A stretch of DNA of 64,000 nucleotides from Bradyrhizobium archetypum (GTDB lineage: Bacteria; Pseudomonadota; Alphaproteobacteria; Rhizobiales; Xanthobacteraceae): contig NZ_JAAVLW010000013.1 in assembly GCF_013114835.1 (NCBI RefSeq), positions 1 through 64,000 on the forward strand, given 5' to 3'. Under the pieces are notes generated by a model that was not told the origin of the DNA, made no database searches, and saw only the letters and a program-made list of their open reading frames with translations. Made by a program: the position numbers and the translations under genes. This document shows positions 57,574-64,000 of this stretch, one piece after another (positions within the stretch are counted from its first letter, which is position 1; each line of letters opens with the position of its first letter).

Positions 57574-57772
57574 CTGCTGAACGCCTGGCCTGCGCGTTTC
57601 GATCAGATCGGTTCCGACGCGCGCGATGATGAAGCGGAGCTTCACGGTCATGATTGATTTGATAAGAAAGCGGCTCATTTTCGACCGAAAATAACCATCC
57701 TCTGTGATCCGATCCCATGGTAAACCGCCGCAGACCGCTCGACGATATCTGTCGCGATCTCAGAGGTGTGAC

Positions 57773-58006
57773 ATGAACGATGAACCGAAGAGCGCTGCCG
57801 AACTGAAAGAGATCAGGCTGAACCGCAAGCGCGCCCAGGAGATCGAGGGTGTGAAGGCGATGGCCGAGATCGCGGCTGCGGATATCGCGATCCGACAGCG
57901 GACGGCGCGGCTGCGCGCGCTCCGTCTGGCGAAGGAAGCGGCCGATCGGCAAAATCAACCGGAGCCGAAGGCGAAAGCCAGGCCAAAGACTGCGAAAAGA
58001 GGCTGA
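57773..58006 (+). CDS. Small charged protein (paralog pair, member 1)
   Basis: A 77-residue protein with strongly charged helices (ELKEIRLNRKRAQEIEGVKAMAEIAAADIAIRQRTARLRALRLAKEAADRQ) and a Lys-rich tail (KAKARPKTAKRG). The motif RLRALRLAKEA recurs as RLKALRLAREA in the next gene, 6 bases downstream, so the two are paralogs. Nothing beyond a possible nucleic-acid-binding tail can be inferred. The ATG at 57773 begins the conserved part. Confidence 0.65.
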   Translation: MNDEPKSAAELKEIRLNRKRAQEIEGVKAMAEIAAADIAIRQRTARLRALRLAKEAADRQNQPEPKAKARPKTAKRG

Positions 58007-58012
58007 CTTGAA

Positions 58013-58294
58013 ATGACTAACGACGATCGTGATTTCGCCAACGCAACCATCGACAGAGCGGCAAGAGCCGCCGAGGATGCGAAATCAGTGAAGGCCGAGC
58101 GGGAAGCTGCTGCGAAGGCCGTGCTCGACAACATGGCAAGATTGAAGGCGTTGCGACTCGCGCGCGAAGCGACCGAACCGCCGCGCGCGCCCGCCGCCAA
58201 AAAGGCCCGCACCAAACCGGGGAAGCCGGCCGAAAAGGCGCCGGCCCTTTCCGACTGGCTGGCCAGCCAGCAAAACGGCGGACGGCGCATCTGA
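58013..58294 (+). CDS. Small charged protein (paralog pair, member 2)
   Basis: A 93-residue protein. The helix ATIDRAARAAEDAKSVKAEREAAAKAVLDNMARLKALRLAREA is followed by a Lys/Ala/Pro-rich region (KKARTKPGKPAEKAP) and the C-terminus LSDWLASQQNGGRRI. It is the paralog of the preceding protein. The GACTTGAA spacer between the two genes is 6 bases, so they form one operon. The Lys-rich tail resembles nucleoid-associated proteins. No domain family is recognised. Confidence 0.65.
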   Translation: MTNDDRDFANATIDRAARAAEDAKSVKAEREAAAKAVLDNMARLKALRLAREATEPPRAPAAKKARTKPGKPAEKAPALSDWLASQQNGGRRI

Positions 58295-58325
58295 GTCAGC
58301 CAAGCAGACGCGAAGAGCCGGGGCG

Positions 58326-58568
58326 TTACGCCGGCCCCGGCCAATCGATCTTCGATCGCGTCTTGTTCTCGGCGTCGTAAACCTGCACCTGAAGCATTTG
58401 GAAGCGGTTCTTCAACGCCATGCCCGCCTCCTCGGCGGCTTCGACCGTTTCATAATGTGATTTGAAATGACCATCGACCACCAGTGAGTATCCGGTGGAG
58501 GGCGCCTTGTCGGCGCGGTCGGTTTTGCGCGGCTGCGGTTCGTCCACCACAGGGCGGGGCTTCTTCAT
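58326..58568 (-). CDS. Small soluble protein, function unknown
   Basis: An 80-residue protein starting MKKPRPVVDEPQPRKTDRADKA, with a disordered basic N-terminus. A small beta-alpha-beta domain follows (YSLVVDGHFKSHYETVEAAEEAGMALKNRFQMLQVQVYDAENKTRSKIDWPG), which looks like a short SPOR-like or DUF-type fold. The ATG at 58568 is used; the extension to 58610 is less likely. It converges with the upstream charged-protein operon. No function is assigned. Confidence 0.65.
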   Translation of the reverse strand: MKKPRPVVDEPQPRKTDRADKAPSTGYSLVVDGHFKSHYETVEAAEEAGMALKNRFQMLQVQVYDAENKTRSKIDWPGPA

Positions 58569-58735
58569 GCAGGCTCCGTATGTGAACGCCCTTTGGGCTG
58601 AACGCCGCAAAAAGGGCAGGAAGAATCGTCTGACCGGCGCTAGGATGGCTTCCGAACGCGGTCAGATTGAGATCATGCCGTTACCCTGAGTCGGCATGCA
58701 GCGCAAACGCCGATTGACTGGCGAGAAGGCATCGC

Positions 58736-58891
58736 ATGAACGGACCCAGTCGGAAGAACGAACCTCCGAAACAACCCGAGGATAAGCCGAAGAAGCCGCA
58801 ACGTCCTCCGGTCGAGGAGGACGATTACGAGGACGGCGACATCGCCACGCCAAAGCGCGACCGCACCGACAACGAAAATGAGCCGCTGTAG
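58736..58891 (+). CDS. 51-residue disordered acidic/proline-rich protein
   Basis: A 51-codon frame from ATG 58736 to TAG 58891: NGPSRKNEPPKQPEDKPKKP, then PPVEEDDYEDGDIATPKRDR and NENEPL. GAGAAGG lies 6 bases before the ATG. The composition is highly charged, with no hydrophobic core. Such small disordered proteins (DUF-like) are common in Bradyrhizobium. Third-codon positions are GC-rich in the way expected for a coding region, but no homolog is named. Confidence 0.55.
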   Translation: MNGPSRKNEPPKQPEDKPKKPQRPPVEEDDYEDGDIATPKRDRTDNENEPL

Positions 58892-59208
58892 CAGCAAGGA
58901 AAGTTGTCATCGCCCGGCTTGACCAGGCGATTTTAGTATTCCGAGGCGCTTGTATTTGACGGAAGAGCCGCGGCGTACCGCCTTCGCGGGCGACGACGCG
59001 TTGAATATCCAACAAGGTCTTCCGCTTCAATCGCACGAATGCTGTTCAGATCGAGCAGATGCGCGCCATTCAGGAGGCCATTTTTGCCTGCCCTGCCCTG
59101 CCCTGCGCCGGGGCAGCTATGCAGCGGCATTCATGGACAAATAACTGCCGGCCTTTATTTTCAGCACGCCCCTGCCGGGGCCGCAGGCATTACACGGTTT
59201 GAACTGAC
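58892..59208. other. Intergenic region with family C repeat
   Basis: A 317-base gap. It holds a copy of repeat family C (58908-59000: GTCATCGCCCGGCTTGACCA...GCGGGCGACGAC) and the short inverted pair CCTGCCCTGCCCTGCGCCGGGGCAG (59093-59117). No gene with a good start was found. The start of the MFS gene at 59209 has only a weak ribosome-binding site. Confidence 0.55.
58908..59000. repeat. Dispersed repeat, family C (copy 2)
   Basis: Opens GTCATCGCCCGGCTTGACCA and closes with CGCGGGCGACGAC, the inverse of the GTCATCGCCCG opening with one change. Relative of the element at 15305-15386. The middle, including TTAGTATTCCGAGGC and GACGGAAGAGCCGC, differs, so it is a diverged copy. Confidence 0.65.
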
Positions 59209-60423
59209 ATGGTCGATATTCTGGCCGCACCGCAACAAGCCAAGGCAGACGCTTCGCTGCGCACGCTTGCAGCAATTTCCGCCGCCCATTGGGTCAGCCA
59301 TTTCCATCTCTTCGTGCTGCCGATGCTGTTTCCCTTCCTTAAGGAACAACTTGGCGTCGGCTATATCGAGCTCGGTTTTGCGCTGACCGTGTTCGGCGTC
59401 ATCTCCGGCCTCACCCAGGCTCCGATCGGCTATCTCGCCGACCATATCGGCGCGCGAAAGGTGCTGCTGATCGGGCTCACGGTCGGCGGCCTGGCACTGA
59501 TCATGCTCGGGCTGCATCTGAGCTACGTTTCGCTGATCGTGTGCGCCGCTCTGCTTGGGCTTGCCAACAGCGTCTATCATCCGTGTGACTATGCGATCCT
59601 GTCGACGCATATGGACGAAGCGCGGATGGGTCGGGCGTTTTCGGTCCATACCTTTGCTGGTTTCCTCGGTGGTGCGGTGGCGCCTGCGATCATGGCTGCG
59701 CTGGTGGCAATCGTCGGCGGTCTCGGCGCATTGATTGTGGCCGGCGCCGTCGGCCCTGGCGTGGCGCTGTTGTTGATCGCCGGCCGCATTCCCGATGCGA
59801 GTTCGGCCGATCGCAAGACCGATGGCGCGCCCGCGCCAAAGCCGAGCATCGTGACACCGGCCATCATGGTGTTGACGATCTTCTTCATGCTGCTCGGCCT
59901 GTCCAATGCCGGCATCAGTAATTTCGGCGTGGTTGCGCTGATGAGCGGCTATGGCGTGGCGTTCTCGGCCGCCAATATCGCGCTGACCGCCTATCTCGGC
60001 GCCAGCGCGGCCGGCGTGCTGGCCGGCGGCTATCTCGCCGACCGCACCAGGCGCCACGGCAATGTCGCCGCCGCGTGTTTCGCCATCAACGCCGCCATCA
60101 TCACCGTCATTGCGACGGTCAATTTGCCGTCGGTGGTGCTGGCTGCCGCGATGGGGCTCGCCGGTTTCCTCGGCGGCGTCATCGCGCCCTCGCGCGACAT
60201 GCTGGTTCGTAACGCAGCTCCAGCCGGAGCTGCCGGCCGGGCGTTCGGCATCGTCTCCACCGGGTTCAATTTCAGCGGCATTCTCTCGCCGCTGCTGTTC
60301 GGCTGGATCATGGACCAGCAGCTGCCGCATTGGGTGTTCGGCGCGTCCGTGGCCTTCATGGTGCTGACGGTGCTGCTGGCGCTGGTCACCGACCGGAAGC
60401 CTGCGGAACCTGCCAAGCTGTAA
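59209..60423 (+). CDS. MFS transporter, fosmidomycin-resistance (Fsr)-like
   Basis: A 404-residue transporter with about twelve helices. The start LAAISAAHWVSHFHLFVLPMLFPFLKEQLGV, with histidines in helix 1, and the loop LANSVYHPCDYAILSTHMDEARMGRAFSVHTFAGFLGGAVAP are typical of the Fsr-type family (YHP motif). The second half ends LLFGWIMDQQLPHWVFGASVAFMVLTVLL. It is followed by repeat F and an amidohydrolase gene in the same direction. Its natural substrate is unknown; drug resistance is not implied. Confidence 0.8.
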   Translation: MVDILAAPQQAKADASLRTLAAISAAHWVSHFHLFVLPMLFPFLKEQLGVGYIELGFALTVFGVISGLTQAPIGYLADHIGARKVLLIGLTVGGLALIMLGLHLSYVSLIVCAALLGLANSVYHPCDYAILSTHMDEARMGRAFSVHTFAGFLGGAVAPAIMAALVAIVGGLGALIVAGAVGPGVALLLIAGRIPDASSADRKTDGAPAPKPSIVTPAIMVLTIFFMLLGLSNAGISNFGVVALMSGYGVAFSAANIALTAYLGASAAGVLAGGYLADRTRRHGNVAAACFAINAAIITVIATVNLPSVVLAAAMGLAGFLGGVIAPSRDMLVRNAAPAGAAGRAFGIVSTGFNFSGILSPLLFGWIMDQQLPHWVFGASVAFMVLTVLLALVTDRKPAEPAKL

Positions 60424-60432
60424 CTCCGGATC

Positions 60433-60518
60433 GATTTTACGCGTTTTCTTCACGCGAACCGGTATCCACCTCCGGATCAAGTCCGAGGGCATGCTTCGCT
60501 TTAAAACGCTTTGATGCA
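60433..60518. repeat. Dispersed repeat, family F
   Basis: TTTTACGCGTTTTCTTCACG followed by CGAACCGGTATCCACCTCCG and, after GGATCAAGTCCGAGGGCATGC, the closing TTCGCTTTAAAACGCTTT. AGCGTTTTAAAGC-like and GCGTTTTC ends are inverted. This element type is widespread in the genomes of rhizobia. It lies between the MFS gene and the amidohydrolase gene. Confidence 0.65.
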
Positions 60519-60600
60519 TCCCTGAACCTCATCCCCGTCGGTTGACAGCATCTGGCGGCGTCGGATGATGCGCCAACAAGACAGATACGGGATGGAAGCC

Positions 60601-62343
60601 ATGACCTCGAACCCCGACCTCGTGATCCGCGGCGGCACCATTGCCGATGGCAAGGGCGGCGACCTCTTCGAAGCCGATGTGGCGATTGCCGGCGGCCGCA
60701 TCACCGAAGTTGGCAAGGTTACCGCGAAGGGCAACGAAGAGATCGACGCCAAGGGCAGACTGGTCACGCCGGGCTTTGTCGACGTCCACACCCATTACGA
60801 CGGCCAGGTGACCTGGAGCCAGGACATCACGCCCTCCTCGCAGAATGGCGTCACGACGGCGATCATGGGCAATTGCGGCGTCGGCTTTGCGCCGTGCCGC
60901 CCAGAGGACCATGTCCGTCTGATCCAGTTGATGGAAGGCGTCGAGGATATTCCCGAGCCGGTGCTGAGCGCCGGCATTCCCTGGGCCTGGGAAAGCTTTC
61001 CCGATTACATGGACTGGCTCTCGAAGCGGAATTTCGACATGGACATCGGCGCGCAACTGCCGCACGCCGCCTTGCGCGTCTATGTGATGGGCGAGCGCGG
61101 CGCGCGCCGCGATCCGTCCACGCCCGAGGACAACAAGGCGATGGCGGCTCTGGCTGCCGATGCCGTGCGCGCCGGCGCACTCGGCTTCTCGACCTCGCGC
61201 ACGCTCAACCACCGCACCTCGACCGGCGACTTCACGCCCACGCTGAAGGCCGGCGAGGATGAATTGACCGCAATCGCCGCAGCAATGCACGCGCAGGGCC
61301 GCAGCGTGCTGCAGTTCGTGCTCGATCTCTCCACCATCGACGAAGACCTGCCGATGATGCTGCGGGTGGCCGAGAACAGCAAGATCCCGGTATCGTTCTC
61401 GATCACCCAGAACGACAAGGCGCCGCAGCGCTGGCGGCAGACGCTCGAGACCATCCGCGAGGCCTCAATGCGCGGCCTGTCGATCACCGCGCAAATCGCG
61501 GCCCGCCCGGTCGGGCTTATGCTGGGCCTCGAATTGTCGCGCAACCCGTTCCAGACCCATCCGAGCTACCAGGCGATCGCGCATCTGCCACTTGCCGAAC
61601 GTCTCGCGCGTCTGCGTCAGCCCGACGTGCGGAAAGCGATCCTCAGCGAGCACGCCACCGCGACCGACGATCCGCTGTTCTTCCGGCCGAACTACGACAA
61701 GATGTACCTGCTCGGCAATCCGCCGGACTACGAGCAGCCGCCTGAGAATGCACTCGGTCCACAGGCCCGCCGCCATGGCAAGCAGCCGGAAGAGCTCGCC
61801 TATGACGCCATGCTGACCGATGACGGCCGCGGCATGCTCTATGTGCCGTTCCTCAATTACGCCGACGGCAACCTCGATGCTGTCAGCGAGATGCTGCGTG
61901 ATCCCAATGCGGTGCCGGGCCTCTCCGACGGCGGCGCGCATTGCGGCATCATCTGCGATGCCAGCTTCCCGACTTATCTGCTGACGCATTGGACACGCGA
62001 CCGGAGCCGCGGTGAAAAACTGCCGATCCCGTTCGTGGTGGCGGCGCAGTCGCGCAAGACCGCGCTTTCGGTCGGCCTCTACGACCGCGGCGTGATCGCG
62101 CCGGGATTCAAGGCCGACGTCAACGTGATCGACTACGGTCGCCTGCATCTGCATCCGCCAAAGGTGCACTATGACCTGCCGGTCGGCGGCCGCCGCCTGA
62201 TGCAGCAGGTCGACGGCTATGACGCGACCATCGTCTCAGGCGTGGTGACGCAGCGCGGCGGCAAGGCCACCGGCGTACGCCCCGGCAAGCTGGTGCGCGG
62301 CGCGCAAGGCTCAAAGCCACAGTTCGATGCGGCCGCGAGCTAG
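60601..62343 (+). CDS. D-aminoacylase-type amidohydrolase
   Basis: A 580-residue metal-dependent amidohydrolase. It starts TSNPDLVIRGGTIADGKGGDLFEADVAIAGGRITEVG (beta-sandwich) and continues TPGFVDVHTHYDGQVTWSQDITPSSQNGVTTAIMGNCGVGFAP with the zinc-binding HTHYD. The C-terminal segment LSDGGAHCGIICDASFPTYLLTHWTRDR holds the catalytic Asp. The motif MGNCGVG is typical of N-acyl-D-amino-acid deacylases. The substrate may also be a different cyclic or N-acylated amide. The ATG at 60601 is used; 60565 is an alternative. Confidence 0.85.
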   Translation: MTSNPDLVIRGGTIADGKGGDLFEADVAIAGGRITEVGKVTAKGNEEIDAKGRLVTPGFVDVHTHYDGQVTWSQDITPSSQNGVTTAIMGNCGVGFAPCRPEDHVRLIQLMEGVEDIPEPVLSAGIPWAWESFPDYMDWLSKRNFDMDIGAQLPHAALRVYVMGERGARRDPSTPEDNKAMAALAADAVRAGALGFSTSRTLNHRTSTGDFTPTLKAGEDELTAIAAAMHAQGRSVLQFVLDLSTIDEDLPMMLRVAENSKIPVSFSITQNDKAPQRWRQTLETIREASMRGLSITAQIAARPVGLMLGLELSRNPFQTHPSYQAIAHLPLAERLARLRQPDVRKAILSEHATATDDPLFFRPNYDKMYLLGNPPDYEQPPENALGPQARRHGKQPEELAYDAMLTDDGRGMLYVPFLNYADGNLDAVSEMLRDPNAVPGLSDGGAHCGIICDASFPTYLLTHWTRDRSRGEKLPIPFVVAAQSRKTALSVGLYDRGVIAPGFKADVNVIDYGRLHLHPPKVHYDLPVGGRRLMQQVDGYDATIVSGVVTQRGGKATGVRPGKLVRGAQGSKPQFDAAAS

Positions 62344-62425
62344 CGCTGCGCTACCTCAACATATTGGTGACGTCCCTGCGAAGAATGCGTCCGTTCGCAG
62401 GCACGACGGATGATTTGTTATTGCC

Positions 62426-63700
62426 TCATGCGAATTTCGGCTGGGCCGCGGCCTGGGCCATCAGCCTCGCGCGCTCCGTGTTCGGCCACAGCAGCAGCAG
62501 TCCAAGCAATCCCGACGCCGCCATGATCACCGCGTTGATGGTGAAGCCCGTCATGTAGCCTTCGAGCGGCGCAGCCGCGTTCTGGATCACGACGCCCATT
62601 ACCGAGGGCGCAATCATGCCCGCCAGCGTATAGATTGCGCCGTAGATCGCGATGACCGCGCCGCGCTGCTGCACCGGCGTGAATTCGCCGAGCATCGGCG
62701 GGCAGACCACATAGATCGAGCCGCAGAGTCCCGAGCCGACCACGAGGAAGGCGATCTGCCATCCCGCGCCATTGACATACGGAAGAACCGCGAGAATCAG
62801 CCCGCCGACAATCAGCGGGACAGAGCCGAGTATGCCGCGTGCGCCGCGCGTGGTGTATCCGCGCGTCAGCATCACCTGTGAGATCCAACCGGTCAGCAGC
62901 ACGACGGCCGCCCCGAACACCCAGGGCAGCACCGAAATCCAGCCCGCGTCCTTCTGCGAGAAGCCGAGCCCCTTGACGATGAACGGCGTGAACCAGGTCA
63001 AACCGAGCGACAGCGCCCAGTAGGCGCCGAAGGTCGCCGCGCAGCAGCCGATGAACGTGCGCGAGGTCAGAAGCTGGAGATAAGGAACGCGCGGATCGGT
63101 TGTTGCCGTCGTAACGGTGTGAACGAGCGGTCCTTCCTTGCCCATGACGAGCCAGGCGGCACCCCACATCAGGCCGACGATTCCGAGCGCGCCGAAGGCG
63201 TAATGCCAGCTATGATTGACGATGATCCAATTGAGCGCCGGCACCGCTAGGATGACGCCGAAAGCCGAGCCCTGCGAAAGAATGGCGGTGGGCAGCGTGC
63301 GCTTCTCGTCGGGAAACCATTTGTAGATGGCGTGCGCCGCCACTGCGAACGCTGGCCCCTCACCGGCGCCGAGAATGATGCGGCAGATCACCAGCGTCGC
63401 GAAACCGACGGTGCCGACCATCGGAAATTGCGCGACCGACCAGATCACCGCCATCACGAGCAGCACCCAGCGGGTGTCGACGCGGTTGACGATGAAGCCG
63501 ACGACGATGGCCGAGATCGAAAACAGGAAAAAGAACGAGGAGCCGAGGAAGCCGAACTGTTCTGGCGAGAGTTTCAGCTCGTCCATGATCGGGGCGCCGG
63601 CAAGGCCGACCACGATCTTGTCGGCAAAGTTCACCAGCATGAACAGAAACAGCAGAAACGTGATTTTCCAGGCGCCTTTGGGCGTCGGTTGCGCGGTCAT
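62426..63700 (-). CDS. MFS transporter (anion:cation symporter-like)
   Basis: A 424-residue transporter. The start KGAWKITFLLFLFMLVNFADKIVVGLAGAPIMDELKLSPEQFGFLGSSFFFLFSISAIVVGFIVNRV, then ILGAGEGPAFAVAAHAIYKWFPDEKRTLPTAILSQGSAFG, matches the anion:cation symporter (ACS) branch. That branch carries carboxylates and sugar acids. The ATG at 63700 follows GGGGAAA at 8 bases; 63715 and 63916 are alternatives. Converges on the amidohydrolase gene, so a functional link is possible but not certain. Confidence 0.82.
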   Translation of the reverse strand: MTAQPTPKGAWKITFLLFLFMLVNFADKIVVGLAGAPIMDELKLSPEQFGFLGSSFFFLFSISAIVVGFIVNRVDTRWVLLVMAVIWSVAQFPMVGTVGFATLVICRIILGAGEGPAFAVAAHAIYKWFPDEKRTLPTAILSQGSAFGVILAVPALNWIIVNHSWHYAFGALGIVGLMWGAAWLVMGKEGPLVHTVTTATTDPRVPYLQLLTSRTFIGCCAATFGAYWALSLGLTWFTPFIVKGLGFSQKDAGWISVLPWVFGAAVVLLTGWISQVMLTRGYTTRGARGILGSVPLIVGGLILAVLPYVNGAGWQIAFLVVGSGLCGSIYVVCPPMLGEFTPVQQRGAVIAIYGAIYTLAGMIAPSVMGVVIQNAAAPLEGYMTGFTINAVIMAASGLLGLLLLWPNTERARLMAQAAAQPKFA

Positions 63701-63875
63701 GGCTGTTTTCCCCATTTTTGTGTAGCTGGCTCTTAAAAGATCGGCCGGTTCCAATGGTACTAGGGCTTGCCGGCAAGGCAACCGGGATTTGTCGGCAAAT
63801 GCCGCGCTCCGCAACTGCAGGCTGCTACGAGAGGCACATGCTGCAACCGGATCACGATCGCGGTACGATGAGGCC

Positions 63876-64000
63876 ATGATCCAGAACGCCCGCTCTGATA
63901 TGTTGCATGCCACCACGTCAGGGGATTTTCATGGTCAAATCGGTCGATCGTTGCGCATGACCAACGGCAATCCCAAGGTGACCGGCCCCGTACTTCAGGT
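63876..64000 (+). CDS. Possible start of an unidentified gene (runs off window)
   Basis: The frame opened at ATG 63876 (or the in-frame ATG at 63957, MTNGNPKVTGPVLQ) stays open to the end of the window. It is divergent from the MFS transporter gene, which would fit a regulator of that gene. There is no clear ribosome-binding site at either start, and too few residues are present to recognise a family. Confidence 0.3.
   Translation, partial: MIQNARSDMLHATTSGDFHGQIGRSLRMTNGNPKVTGPVLQ

Noticed and set aside
59161..60519. A 452-codon antisense frame over the Fsr-like transporter gene
   Set aside because: His/Arg/Gln-rich composition typical of an antisense of a membrane protein; no motif and no start signal.

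Overview
The window is about 64 kb of GC-rich DNA with alphaproteobacterial gene content and codon use. The protein set and several dispersed palindromic repeats point to Bradyrhizobium or a close relative in the Nitrobacteraceae. The set includes a CYP199A-like P450 with its ferredoxin, LivK-type binding proteins, MarR regulators of aromatic catabolism, a sox operon, cyanide-insensitive oxidase and AtzE/AtzG amidases. I see no rRNA, tRNA, CRISPR array, IS element, integrase or phage gene. It reads as an ordinary chromosomal segment of accessory catabolic modules, not a mobile island.

Layout. 0-2 kb: the start of an ECF sigma factor with a coupled small protein, then a type II NADH dehydrogenase. 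2.3-10.5 kb: an aromatic-acid cluster with two branched-chain-type binding proteins, a P450 and its [2Fe-2S] ferredoxin, a feruloyl/coumaroyl-CoA synthetase, and three divergent MarR regulators with visible palindromic operators. 10.6-21 kb: a ureide/biuret-type nitrogen cluster with allophanate hydrolase (atzF), a GntR regulator, AtzH/HpxZ-like, AtzE and AtzG, followed by a complete Dpp-type ABC importer whose two ATPases are fused through a translated palindromic repeat. 21-29 kb: an APH-fold protein, then a stand-alone UgpB-like binding protein divergent from a four-gene signalling operon (small membrane protein, histidine kinase, receiver-kinase, OmpR-type regulator). 29-36 kb: an ECF sigma factor with a perfect upstream palindrome, a small secreted protein, a membrane protein, cioAB plus a 43-residue DUF2474 protein, an L,D-transpeptidase and an amino-acid binding protein. 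36-43.6 kb: two acyl-CoA dehydrogenases, a CMD-family protein, a glyoxalase-fold protein, two MFS transporters, a SnoaL-like protein and a DUF938 methyltransferase. 43.6-52 kb: sulfur oxidation, with a two-cysteine ArsR repressor divergent from soxC-D-X-Y-Z-A-(K)-B, a DsrE-like gene, a DsrE remnant and a persulfide dioxygenase-rhodanese fusion. 52-57.5 kb: cobalamin uptake, btuCDF divergent from a cobalamin riboswitch and btuB. 57.7-59 kb: four small charged proteins. 59-64 kb: two MFS transporters around an amidohydrolase.

How it works together. The modules describe a soil heterotroph that takes up and activates lignin-derived aromatic acids, breaks down urea-like condensates to ammonia, gains energy from thiosulfate and sulfide through Sox plus persulfide oxidation, and keeps a low-affinity cyanide-insensitive terminal oxidase. 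Dispersed repeats fill most intergenic gaps. One supplies the stop codon of an MFS gene and another is translated inside the ABC ATPase fusion. Starts were chosen from Shine-Dalgarno spacing, signal peptides and overlaps. Names rest on motif and family recognition from memory, because no search was run.
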